A stretch of DNA of 64,000 nucleotides from DASPSM01 sp036008465. GTDB lineage: Bacteria > Planctomycetota > Planctomycetia > Planctomycetales > Planctomycetaceae. A program made the translations under genes and the position numbers. How positions within the stretch are numbered: position 1 is the stretch's first letter; each line of letters starts with the position of its first letter. The DNA lies in NCBI GenBank assembly GCA_036008465.1, contig DASYNP010000134.1:1-64000 (forward strand), read 5' to 3'. A model generated the notes under the pieces. It had not been told where the DNA came from. It made no database searches and worked only from the letters and a program-made list of their open reading frames with translations. Positions 55,105 through 63,716 of this stretch are shown piece after piece.

Positions 55105-56308
55105 CCCGGCGAACCCGTCGTTTTTGTTGCCGAGTTGACGAGCCAGCTTGCCCGTTCTTGCTCGAAGCCTTTAGAAACGAAAGCAGTCCAATTTCACTCG
55201 TGCGTAAGCCGCGAGTCGCGCTCCCACCGTCGGATCCGGTCCGAAAGAGCTTGACGAGCGTCCCCGCCAAATAAGATTCCAGCACCTGGGGATGGATGTA
55301 GCATTTCCGGCACACGGCGACGGTGTTGCCCAGGCATTCTGCGACAAATTTGACGGCCGCCACTGTCCGCTGCTTGCCGGCGTGAGCCGACGTCGAGGGG
55401 CCAATCTGAATCAGCGTGGTTGCCGCCAGTATCGTGCCTGCCCAGGTGCGAAAATCCTTGGCAGTGAACTCCTCGCCCGCAATTTCGCGCAGGTAATCGT
55501 TGACGTCTGCCGAGCCGATGGCGTGTTGATTTCCGTTCTCGTCGAGGTACTGAAACAGCTCATGCCCAGGCAGGTCGCGGCAGCGCCTGACCAGGCGGGC
55601 CAGCCGCTTGTCGGTGAGTGCGACGGATCGCATCTTTCCGGCCTTCCCGCGAAAGTGAAATCGGATCGTATCGCCGTGGATGTCCGCGTGCTCGTCCCGC
55701 AGCGTCGTCAGCCCGTACGAGCCGTTCGCGCGCGTGTATTCTTCGTTGCCGACACGGATCAGCGTGTTCTCCAGCAAATAGACGACGATCGCCAGCACTT
55801 TGTTTCGTGGCAGTCCCGGCAACTTGAGATCATGGCGGACTCTTCGTCGGATCCGAGGGAGGGCCGCCCCGAATGCCAGCATCCGCCCATATTTTTGCTC
55901 GTCGCGCACCTCGCGCCACCGCGCATGATAGCGGTACTGCTTGCGGCCGCGCACGTCGCGACCGGTGACCTGCAGATGGCCGTTGGCGATCGGACAGATC
56001 CACACATCGGTCCAAGCCGGCGGAATGACAAGTAAGCGGATTCGCTCGAGCGTCTCTTCGTCACGCACCGGTCGGCCGTGCGAATTGACGAATCGAAACC
56101 CGCGTCCCGCTCGCTCGCGACGAATTCCGGGATCTTCGTCGCAGACGTAGCGCAGCTCGGCCGCGCGCGCGTCGGCAATTGCTGCCTCGACCGCCAGGTC
56201 AGCCCGAGAGGCTGGCTGTTGCGTGTGCAAAGCCGCGCGTAGTGTGGTCCGGATGTGTGCAGCGTGATGATTGCGGCCCGCTGCGGCGCGGCGACGAACG
56301 GAAATCAT
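55082..56308 (-). CDS. DNA topoisomerase IB (poxvirus/bacterial type)
   Basis: 408 aa from the ATG at 56308. The N-terminal domain has RYVCDEDPGIRRERAGRGF and a RDEETLERIRLLVIPPAWTD segment; the catalytic core has GNEEYTRANGSYGLTTLRDEH, RAGKAGK-like (FRGKAGK) and the nucleophile Tyr337 in CRKCYIHP. Such enzymes relax supercoils by a single-strand nick and a covalent tyrosine. They are common in soil bacteria and occasionally next to repair genes. The neighbouring ligase gene is divergent, with a 137-base gap. Its end overlaps paoC. Confidence 0.93.
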   Translation of the reverse strand: MISVRRRAAAGRNHHAAHIRTTLRAALHTQQPASRADLAVEAAIADARAAELRYVCDEDPGIRRERAGRGFRFVNSHGRPVRDEETLERIRLLVIPPAWTDVWICPIANGHLQVTGRDVRGRKQYRYHARWREVRDEQKYGRMLAFGAALPRIRRRVRHDLKLPGLPRNKVLAIVVYLLENTLIRVGNEEYTRANGSYGLTTLRDEHADIHGDTIRFHFRGKAGKMRSVALTDKRLARLVRRCRDLPGHELFQYLDENGNQHAIGSADVNDYLREIAGEEFTAKDFRTWAGTILAATTLIQIGPSTSAHAGKQRTVAAVKFVAECLGNTVAVCRKCYIHPQVLESYLAGTLVKLFRTGSDGGSATRGLRTSEIGLLSFLKASSKNGQAGSSTRQQKRRVRRAKAVSPA

Positions 56309-56445
56309 GTTGGTGAAGCTTGCACGTCCGGTGCCAAATACACGTGGTGACGGGCCTTGGACCCGTTTGCGGCGCGAGAATTGCATTTTTCGATCGATCA
56401 CGTCGGATCTTCTACGTTTCTACTTCGTTAGCGAAAGAACCTCCC

Positions 56446-57483
56446 GTGAAGCTCCCGATTCGGCCTCCCTTTCCCCCGATGGAAGCGCGACTGGTCGCCG
56501 AGCCGCCGGTCGGCGAGGAGTGGCAATACGAACCGAAATGGGACGGCTTTCGCTGTCTCGCCTTTCGGGACGGGGACGAAATCTACCTGCAGTCGAAATC
56601 GGGCCAGCCTTTGACCCGCTACTTTCCGGATTTGGCAGACTCCCTGCGACGCCTCAAAGCCTCGCGTTTCGTGCTCGACGGCGAGATTGTGATTCCGATC
56701 GGCGGGCAGCTGTCGTTCGACGATTTGCTGATGCGAATTCACCCCGCGGCCAGCCGCGTCAAGAAACTGGCTGCCGAGCATCCGGCGCTTTATATCGTGT
56801 TCGACCTACTCGTTGACGAACGAGGGAAATCGTTGGTTGATTCCCTTCTCGCAAAGCGCCGATCGCGTCTCGAGCAATTTGCGCGGAAATACTTCAAAGC
56901 GAATCGCGACATCCGCCTCTCGCCCGCCACGACCAAACTTGCGGCCGCGCTGCGTTGGTTCCGTGCCGCCGGAGCGCACCTCGACGGGATCGTCGCCAAG
57001 CGATTGGATTTGGAATACCGCTCGGGCACCAGGGACGGAATGGAGAAAGTCAAACATCACCGCACGGCCGATTGCGTTGTCGGAGGTTTTCGTTACGCGG
57101 CCGCCGACAAGAAGCAGGTTGGCTCGTTACTTCTGGGGCTCTACGACGACGAGGGTCGCTTGAACCACGTCGGCTTTACCGCCAGCTTCAAGGCCGCCGA
57201 TCGCAAGAAGATCACCCACATGGTGGCGCCTCTCAAGGGGAAACCGGGCTTCACCGGTCGCGCCCCGGGCGGCCCGAGTCGTTGGAGCACCCGCCGCTCA
57301 GACGAGTGGGAGCCGCTCAAGACGCGGCTCGTGGTCGAAGTGCAGTACGACCACTTCTCGGGCGACCGTTTTCGTCACGGGACTCACCTGCTGCGCTGGA
57401 GGCCCGACAAGGCCCCGCGGCAGTGCACGTTGGAGCAGGTCGACCGACGAAAAGGATCGGCGCTCAAGCTCCTCAAAACATGA
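56446..57483 (+). CDS. ligC: ATP-dependent DNA ligase, LigC type
   Basis: 345 aa from the GTG at 56446, chosen because the family starts with a similar KLPIRPPFPPMEARL stretch just before the core; an ATG at 56479 would remove it. The adenylation motif is PKWDGFR with Lys31; motif III SRFVLDGEIVIP, motif IV IVFDLL, motif V DGIVAKRLDLEYRSG and the OB-fold HLLRWRPDK end are all visible. LigC proteins act in stationary-phase or gap repair together with primase-polymerases or Ku, neither of which is here. The topoisomerase IB gene is divergent across a short gap. Confidence 0.92.
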   Translation: MKLPIRPPFPPMEARLVAEPPVGEEWQYEPKWDGFRCLAFRDGDEIYLQSKSGQPLTRYFPDLADSLRRLKASRFVLDGEIVIPIGGQLSFDDLLMRIHPAASRVKKLAAEHPALYIVFDLLVDERGKSLVDSLLAKRRSRLEQFARKYFKANRDIRLSPATTKLAAALRWFRAAGAHLDGIVAKRLDLEYRSGTRDGMEKVKHHRTADCVVGGFRYAAADKKQVGSLLLGLYDDEGRLNHVGFTASFKAADRKKITHMVAPLKGKPGFTGRAPGGPSRWSTRRSDEWEPLKTRLVVEVQYDHFSGDRFRHGTHLLRWRPDKAPRQCTLEQVDRRKGSALKLLKT

Positions 57484-57937
57484 GTTTCGAGCCTATGTCG
57501 CCGCCCACCTGATACTGAACAAATATATACTATCGATTGCAGCGGACAAAAATTAGCAGCGACAAAGGTCAGCCGATCGTCAAACACGCCGCATGAAGCA
57601 ATTGCAACGTTCTTCAGCACTGAAATCGACCGCTTATTTCTTGAAAACGTGCTCGTGCGACGGGTAAGTTGATTCCATCGAGATTTGTGCCGCGTCCGCG
57701 CTGATTTGTGGAGGCGACACACGTTTCTGCGAAACGTCCTCGTCAATCTGTAGAGTGGACACGGAGAGCTCGGGCCTCGCTTTTTTTGCGCTCCCGCCAG
57801 CCACTCGTCGCACGGCGTTCCGGCAGCAGCGCCTTCGGCCCGGCAAAGCGATCGGCCTCGTCACCTTTATCTTGCGTGACGGGGATTTCGCGGTTTCGAG
57901 CGCGCGCCTGGCCGCTCCGAACGGAACATTTCTAGGA
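57484..57937. other. intergenic region, no gene supported
   Basis: 454 bases with a lower GC block at 57500-57690 (for example TGAACAAATATATACTATCG near 57515), the kind of sequence expected to hold a promoter. Open frames on either strand have no recognisable content. It separates the ligase gene from the flavoprotein gene. Confidence 0.5.
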
Positions 57938-59209
57938 ATGAGTCTGTTGATGAATGATTCTGTCGATGTCGTCATAGTTGGCGCCGGGCCCTACGGCCTG
58001 TCGATCGCAGCCCACCTTCGGGGCGCCGGCGTCGGATACCGAATTTTCGGAAAACCAATGGCGACCTGGCGGGACCACATGCCCGCCGGCATGTTTCTGA
58101 AATCGGATGGCTTTGCGTCCAACCTCAGCGATCCTCAGAAGACACACACCCTGAAACGATTTTGCGAGCAGACTGGGGAACCGTACGGTGACACCGGGCG
58201 TCCCGTTCGGTTGCAGACATTCTGCGCCTATGGCCTCGCCTTCCAGAAGGAATGCGTCCCCGATCTGGAACAGAAATGGGTGACCCAAATCGACCTCACC
58301 CCGGAGGGCGGTTTCCGGATCACCCTCGATGATGGCGAGGAATTTCAAGCGCGCAAAGTTGTCTTAGCTGTCGGCATCACGCACTTTAACTTCATACCGC
58401 CGCCTCTGGAAGGACTCGCTTCCCACCTCGTGTCCCATAGTTCTCAGTACGGTGACATCACTCTGCTGCGCGGTCGTTCGGCCACCTTAATCGGCGCCGG
58501 CGCCTCAGCCTGTGATCTCGCCGCGGAACTCGCGGAAGGGGGCGCCGACGTCACAATTGTCGCCCGTTCGGGGGTTATTTACTTCGGTCATCCACCTTCA
58601 AACCAGAAGCGTTCGCTTTGGCAGCGCATTCGCCACCCGTCCTCGGGAATCGGCGCCTCGCTGCGCTCGCGGATATATTGCGACGCCCCTTGGTTGTTTC
58701 ACATGCTGCCACAGCGCCTGCGTTACCGGATCGTTCGACGCCACCTCGGTCCGGCGGCGTCCTGGACCGTGAAGGACAAGGTGGAAGGACGAATGCCCAT
58801 CTGGCTCAACAGCAACATCGTGCGCGCTGAAGGGCAAAATGGTGAGATCCGCCTCACGCTCCAAGACGCGAGCGGCACTGCTAAATCTCACGTTACTGAT
58901 CACGTAGTGGCGGCTACCGGTTACCGTGTGGATGTCAACCGGCTGCAGTTTCTGAGCGAGAATTTGCGTTCGCGCATCAACGTAGTTGAATCGGCCCCAG
59001 TATTGTCTCAGCGTTTTGAAAGTTCCGTCCCGGGTCTCTATTTAACCGGACTGGCCTCGGCGCCGAGTTTTGGCCCAGTCATGCGATTTGTGTTCGGGGT
59101 GGAATACACTGCGACGACGCTTGCCCGTCATCTGAAACGCTCCACTCATCTCAAACGCTCCGCTCAATCCACGGGCCTGGCGAGTCGCGCCAGTATCGAC
59201 AGTAAATGA
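57938..59209 (+). CDS. FAD/NAD(P)-dependent oxidoreductase (flavoprotein monooxygenase-like)
   Basis: 423 aa from the ATG at 57938 (an ATG at 57950 is equally close to the fold start). Two Rossmann motifs: GAGPYGLSIAAHL near residue 14 binds FAD, and LIGAGASACDLAAELAEGGA near 188 binds NAD(P)H. The ATG motif VAATGYRVD and a late VPGLYLTGLAS follow. This is the layout of flavin-containing and lysine/ornithine N-hydroxylating monooxygenases. The C-terminal ~35 residues are Arg/His/Ser-rich. It is followed by an ATP-grasp gene on the same strand 81 bases later; the two may form one small pathway. Codon usage looks a little less GC-rich than neighbours. Confidence 0.8.
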   Translation: MSLLMNDSVDVVIVGAGPYGLSIAAHLRGAGVGYRIFGKPMATWRDHMPAGMFLKSDGFASNLSDPQKTHTLKRFCEQTGEPYGDTGRPVRLQTFCAYGLAFQKECVPDLEQKWVTQIDLTPEGGFRITLDDGEEFQARKVVLAVGITHFNFIPPPLEGLASHLVSHSSQYGDITLLRGRSATLIGAGASACDLAAELAEGGADVTIVARSGVIYFGHPPSNQKRSLWQRIRHPSSGIGASLRSRIYCDAPWLFHMLPQRLRYRIVRRHLGPAASWTVKDKVEGRMPIWLNSNIVRAEGQNGEIRLTLQDASGTAKSHVTDHVVAATGYRVDVNRLQFLSENLRSRINVVESAPVLSQRFESSVPGLYLTGLASAPSFGPVMRFVFGVEYTATTLARHLKRSTHLKRSAQSTGLASRASIDSK

Positions 59210-59290
59210 TTTATGGTCGTATTGCCGCGCGACGCCATTCTGACAAACGGTTGATTTTTGTTGGAAGTTGGCCAATCTGAAGTCGACTCG

Positions 59291-60481
59291 ATGAAACCAA
59301 CCGCATTGCTGCTTACCGCCTACCGCTGGGCATCTTCAGCCCGCATCGGAATGTCATTCGCGGAAGCGGGCTGGAATGTCGAAGCGTTATGCCCCCCGGG
59401 ACACGCTTTCGAATCGACCCGATCGGTATCCCGTCTGCATCGACTCCGTTTTTTCGCAATTCCGCATTGCATTCGCCGGGCAATTGACCGATCGAGAGCC
59501 GATTTGTTGGTTCCTTGTGACGACTTGGTGGCAGGCCAGCTCCGCCAAATGTGCGGTACTGAATCCTCTGAAGACTTCAAATCGCTCGTGTATCGCTCCT
59601 TGGGCGACGCCTCGTCGTATCGGGACTTATGCTCCCGCACCCGAATCGCCGCCCTTGCCCAGGAACAGGGGGTGGATACCCCTGAGACCGAGGTGGTCGG
59701 CTCTTTGGGCGATCTCGAGGCCTGGATCGGACGAAAGGAATTCCCATTCGTGCTCAAAGTGGATGGCACCTCAGGTGGCTATGGAGTGCGGATTGTTGCC
59801 ACCCCCGCAGAAGCCAGGGCTGCCTTTGCCGCGATCAGCGTGCCCATTGATTTTCCTCGCGCCCTGAAACGGGCTCTGGTAGACCGCGATGCAACGTATC
59901 TGATGGCATCGATCAAGCGGTGTCGGCCCGTTGTGAATGCCCAACGCTTCATCACGGGCGAGGAAATCACTTGCACTTGTGCCTGCTGGCAGGGGCGTTT
60001 GCTCGCCTGCACCGTCCTTCGTGTCCTGCAGACGACTGGTCGCGTTGGAAGCGCTTCCGTCGTTCAGGTTGATGAAGATCCCAAGGTACTGCAGGCGGTG
60101 GAGAGAATGATCGGCCGGCTCAAATCCTCGGGCATTTACGGATTTGATTTCATCGTCGATCAAGTCAGCGGGCAGCCCCATTTGCTCGAAATCAATCCGC
60201 GCGCCACACCGACCACTCATCTGCTCACATCCGCTGGCTCGCTGGCAAGTGCCTTGAGAGCCGTTCTCGTCGGCGGAGGCGATCCACCCGAGCCAATCTA
60301 CAGGAATGGCGACACGATCGCGCTTTTTCCCCAGGAACGGCTCCGGGACCCCGAAAGCGATTTTCTACGCTCGGCGCGAGACGATACTCCGTGGAATGAA
60401 CCCGAATTCGTGCATGCCTGCCTCGAGTGTCCAAAACCGACGCTCTGCGGCCGAGTCCTCCCCCTGCTCGGCCACGCGTGA
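59291..60481 (+). CDS. ATP-grasp domain protein
   Basis: 396 aa from the ATG at 59291. Pre-ATP-grasp fold with a first TALLLTAYRWASSARIGMSF strand, then the ATP-grasp core: FPFVLKVDGTSGGYGVRIV, the FDFIVDQVSG strand and the metal-binding LLEINPRATPTTHL. Enzymes of this kind join a carboxylate to an amine or thiol via an acylphosphate. Cysteines in ITCTCACWQG are unusual and may matter for the substrate or for metal binding. The upstream flavoprotein gene is on the same strand. Substrate not predictable. Confidence 0.8.
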   Translation: MKPTALLLTAYRWASSARIGMSFAEAGWNVEALCPPGHAFESTRSVSRLHRLRFFAIPHCIRRAIDRSRADLLVPCDDLVAGQLRQMCGTESSEDFKSLVYRSLGDASSYRDLCSRTRIAALAQEQGVDTPETEVVGSLGDLEAWIGRKEFPFVLKVDGTSGGYGVRIVATPAEARAAFAAISVPIDFPRALKRALVDRDATYLMASIKRCRPVVNAQRFITGEEITCTCACWQGRLLACTVLRVLQTTGRVGSASVVQVDEDPKVLQAVERMIGRLKSSGIYGFDFIVDQVSGQPHLLEINPRATPTTHLLTSAGSLASALRAVLVGGGDPPEPIYRNGDTIALFPQERLRDPESDFLRSARDDTPWNEPEFVHACLECPKPTLCGRVLPLLGHA

Positions 60482-60651
60482 CACGCGGTCCGACCGATGT
60501 TTAATTGGACAGTCAATCACGGGAATCCGGTCAGGTGGGTTGCCGGGGTCGAACCGTCTTCGGTTTGCCCCCGGAACGAGAAGCACTGGGGGCGGCGAAG
60601 ACGCCGACCCCCAGCCACCCTCAGCTCGACATTTTCGGTGAACGCATCAAT

Positions 60652-62616
60652 ATGAAGATTCCAGCCACGGGAATAGGAACGCGATCGCGCGGTTGCGTAC
60701 AACTTGCAAGAGTTGGGGTCGTGGTCGCGCTGCTCGCGACCTCCGCCGCGGCAGCGGACGCAATGCGCGAGTGGCCCTCCTACGGCGGCGACCTAGGCGG
60801 AATGCGGCACTCCCCGCTCACGCAGATCGACCGCACAAACGTCACGCGGCTGAAGCCGGTCTGGACTTATCGCACAGGCGACCTTGAATCGATCGACAAG
60901 TATCGATCGCTGAAGGTCAAGATCGCGTTCGAGGCCACTCCGCTCGCGGTGGATGGCGTTCTTTACTTCAGCACGGCGACGGCCCGCGTCTTCGCCCTGG
61001 AGGCGGCGACCGGAAAGGAGCGGTGGACTTACGACGCAAAGTTAGAGCGCAATCTCAGCTTCTCCGAAGGGGCGTCTCGTGGCGTCTCGTTCTGGAGGTC
61101 CGCCGGTGACCCAAAAGAGCGGCGTGTTTTTCTCGGGACTTTGGATGCGCGAGTGATCGCGCTCGACGCGGGCACCGGTCGCCCGTGTGCCGACTTTGGC
61201 GACGGAGGAATCATCGATCTGTCGGCGGGCGTGCCACACGCAATTCGCGGGCTCTATGCAGTGACCTCACCTCCTGCCGTCGTTGGTGACGCCTTGATCG
61301 TGGGATCGGCCATCTCGGACAACGGAAGATTCGACGCGGCGCCCGGAATCGTCCGCGCCTATGACGCGCGCAGCGGAAGACTTCTCTGGACTTGGGACCC
61401 GATCCCCCGCCAGGCAGACCAGCCTGGCGGCGAGACTTGGAAGGGGCCGCAAGCGTTCCAAACCGGGGCGGCGAACGTCTGGTCGATCATCTCTTGTGAT
61501 CCGGCCCGCGGGCTCGTCTTTTTGCCGACGAGCTGTCCGAGCCCCGACTACTACGGCGGCAAGCGGCTCGGCGAAAATCTGTTCGCCAACAGTCTGGTCG
61601 CGCTCGAGGCGAAAACCGGTCGCAAGGTCTGGCACTTTCAGGTCGTCCACCACGACCTCTTTGATTACGACATCGCGGCCCAACCCGTGCTCTTCGACCT
61701 CAATCGCGGGAGCGCGAGAATCCCTGCCGTAGCGGTCGGAACAAAGATGGGGCAGATTTTCGTGTTGAACCGCGAAACGGGACAGCCTTTGTTTCCGGTT
61801 GAGGAGCGCCCGGTTCCCCGATCGAACATCCCTGGCGAAGAAGCGTCGCCGACACAGCCCTATTCGTCGCTCCCTGTGCTCGGTTTACACCGAGCCGAAC
61901 CGTGGGGGCCGAACGAGGCGGAAACTCGTTGGGCACAGGAGCAGTTCAAGTCGCTGCGGTACGACGGCGACTTCACGCCGGCGAGCGTCAAAGGATCATT
62001 GTTATCTCCGTCTTCCGTTGGCGGCATCAACTGGAGCGGCATGACGATCGACCCCGAGCGGCAGCTTCTTTTGACCAACGTTAATCGCATCGCTCAGGTC
62101 GTGCGTTTGATTCCGCGCGCCGAATTCGGCCAGGCTCGCGGCGAACGTTTCGGCGAAGAATTCGCGCCACAGAGCGGGACGCCGTTTGGCATGGCTCGCC
62201 GCACGTTTCTCTTGCCCAAGAGTCGCCTGCCCGCGACGAAACCGCCCTGGGGGACCTTGGCCGCCATCGATCTTGCCACCGGCAAGCTGCGCTGGGAGGT
62301 GCCGCTCGGCTCCATGTACGATCTCAAGGCCGATCCTCGCGCCGCCGCCTGGGGCTCGATCAATATGGGGGGCGCGATCACGACCGCGAGCGGGCTGACT
62401 TTCATCGCAGCCTCGCTGGACGGTCACCTGCGCGCGTTCGACAGCGCGACGGGGGAAGAACTCTGGAGCGCAGAACTTCCAGCCGGCGGGCAAGCAACGC
62501 CCATGACCTACCAAGCCGGCCCTGACGGCAGACAATTCCTCGTGATTGCCGCCGGCGGCCACGCGCGCATGCGCAGCAAACTGGGCGACTATGTCGTGGC
62601 GTTCGCGTTGCCCTAA
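60652..62616 (+). CDS. PQQ-type quinoprotein dehydrogenase
   Basis: 654 aa from the ATG at 60652. Signal peptide (VGVVVALLATSAAAADA), then eight tryptophan-docking propeller blades with repeats such as VWTYRTGDLE, FALEAATGKERWTY, ALDAGTGRPCADFGDGG, ALEAKTGRKVWHFQ, AIDLATGKLRWEV and AFDSATGEELWSAEL. This is the soluble eight-bladed form without membrane helices, as in quinoprotein alcohol or glucose dehydrogenases. A cytochrome domain is absent and no pqq biosynthesis genes are present nearby, so the cofactor source is elsewhere. Confidence 0.88.
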   Translation: MKIPATGIGTRSRGCVQLARVGVVVALLATSAAAADAMREWPSYGGDLGGMRHSPLTQIDRTNVTRLKPVWTYRTGDLESIDKYRSLKVKIAFEATPLAVDGVLYFSTATARVFALEAATGKERWTYDAKLERNLSFSEGASRGVSFWRSAGDPKERRVFLGTLDARVIALDAGTGRPCADFGDGGIIDLSAGVPHAIRGLYAVTSPPAVVGDALIVGSAISDNGRFDAAPGIVRAYDARSGRLLWTWDPIPRQADQPGGETWKGPQAFQTGAANVWSIISCDPARGLVFLPTSCPSPDYYGGKRLGENLFANSLVALEAKTGRKVWHFQVVHHDLFDYDIAAQPVLFDLNRGSARIPAVAVGTKMGQIFVLNRETGQPLFPVEERPVPRSNIPGEEASPTQPYSSLPVLGLHRAEPWGPNEAETRWAQEQFKSLRYDGDFTPASVKGSLLSPSSVGGINWSGMTIDPERQLLLTNVNRIAQVVRLIPRAEFGQARGERFGEEFAPQSGTPFGMARRTFLLPKSRLPATKPPWGTLAAIDLATGKLRWEVPLGSMYDLKADPRAAAWGSINMGGAITTASGLTFIAASLDGHLRAFDSATGEELWSAELPAGGQATPMTYQAGPDGRQFLVIAAGGHARMRSKLGDYVVAFALP

Positions 62617-62679
62617 GCGATGCGATGAGAATCGCGGCGACGGTCTAGTCCCGAGCCTCAGCCCCAGCGGATCGAGCGA

Positions 62680-62901
62680 TCACCCGCAGCAACCGCCTGA
62701 AGTGGTCGATTCAGTTTTGGCGGCGTCGGGATCGATGCCCATGCCGATCTTTGCCATCCGCTCGCGGTGCTTAATGACCGCGGCCACGATCCCCCACGCG
62801 GAGCCCATGACCGCAGCCGTAACGAACACGATTGCCGCCCACATTCCATCCTGGTTCACTTCCGCCAAAACGGCTGGAACCGAAAACCATTCGAATGACA
62901 T
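62680..62901 (-). CDS. small membrane protein with IKHRERMAKIGMGIDPD motif (paralogue 1)
   Basis: 73 aa. One membrane helix (about 18-41, GMWAAIVFVTAAVMGSAWGI) is followed by IKHRERMAKIGMGIDPDA and a short GGCCG tail. The HRERMA(M/K)I...G(I/M)DP motif behind a helix occurs in a group of bacterial small membrane proteins (DUF6249-like). The paralogue 83 bases away on the same strand keeps the motif exactly. Both probably sit in the inner membrane. Role unknown. Confidence 0.75.
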   Translation of the reverse strand: MSFEWFSVPAVLAEVNQDGMWAAIVFVTAAVMGSAWGIVAAVIKHRERMAKIGMGIDPDAAKTESTTSGGCCG

Positions 62902-62984
62902 TTTGCGTTCCCCAAATGTGAGGGAAAAAGGCGTTCGGGCCGGTCAGGACTGGAGCGAAGCTTAGCGGAAATCAGCCAGCTGCC

Positions 62985-63215
62985 TCAACCCCCGACCTGC
63001 GATGTCGGATCGTGCGGCCGCCTGGCTGACGCTTGAGACTCTGTCGGATCGAAGTCGGGATCGATTCCCATGCCGATTTTTGCCATTCGCTCGCGATGTT
63101 TAATGACCGATTTCACGATCAAGACCGCCCCCACGATCGCGGCCAGCGGAATGAGCACCCAAACGGTGTCCGCATCCGAGGCGAGGACCGGAACCAAAAG
63201 CCAGTCAAATGACAT
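62985..63215 (-). CDS. small membrane protein with IKHRERMAKIGMGIDPD motif (paralogue 2)
   Basis: 76 aa from the ATG at 63215, which gives the same MSF(D/E)W start as the neighbour; an earlier ATG at 63230 adds five residues. Helix about 20-40 (VLIPLAAIVGAVLIVKSV), then IKHRERMAKIGMGIDPDFDP and a hydrophilic tail. 83 bases separate it from its paralogue, so they are probably co-transcribed. Confidence 0.75.
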   Translation of the reverse strand: MSFDWLLVPVLASDADTVWVLIPLAAIVGAVLIVKSVIKHRERMAKIGMGIDPDFDPTESQASARRPHDPTSQVGG

Positions 63216-63716
63216 ATCTGCGTTCCTCAAACGTGACGGAAAGGGGCGTCCTTGCTGACCCAGGCGACAATCTGACCTGCCGTCGGGTTTCCCCAGTCAC
63301 ATTCTAGAGCGATGTTCGCTCGAACGCACGAAATCTTAGCAGCAATTTCGATAAAGCGTTGGCGCGTTCGGGTTCGGTGGAGGCCTGATCCGGCCCGACC
63401 GGTGCAAGTACGAAGAGGGACAGTCCGCGTGCAGCGCAATTTGCAGCGCCTGAGTCATGCTCGACCCTCTTCTTAAAGTCTGCGTCCCTAACCATTCCTT
63501 CACAGAAACAGCGTTGATCTTCAATCTTTAAGCGCGATCTTGGGTCGGGGTGAGGTGGCCACGCTGTCAGATTCCTGCTCATTTTTCGCGGCCGAAAGGA
63601 GGCGCGCGCACTCAACCCAGAAATCCGTTGGCCGGCTCACTGGCTCTTTCGCGCGGATCGGGTGAAACTACTGGCGCGGGGACGAATTGGACCGGCATCC
63701 ACCTGGAGGAAGCGTC
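63216..63716. other. intergenic region before the transketolase gene
   Basis: 501 bases. It should hold the divergent promoters of the small-membrane-protein pair and of the transketolase gene. I see no terminator, repeat or reading frame with supported content; a 103-residue frame on the minus strand (63304-63615) has no recognisable domain and no ribosome site. Confidence 0.5.

Noticed and set aside
57634..57975. 113-codon minus-strand frame in the gap before the flavoprotein gene
   Set aside because: Overlaps the start of the flavoprotein gene and has no recognisable content.
63304..63615. 103-codon minus-strand frame before the transketolase gene
   Set aside because: No domain, no ribosome site and no conserved features; could be a degraded gene but not supported.
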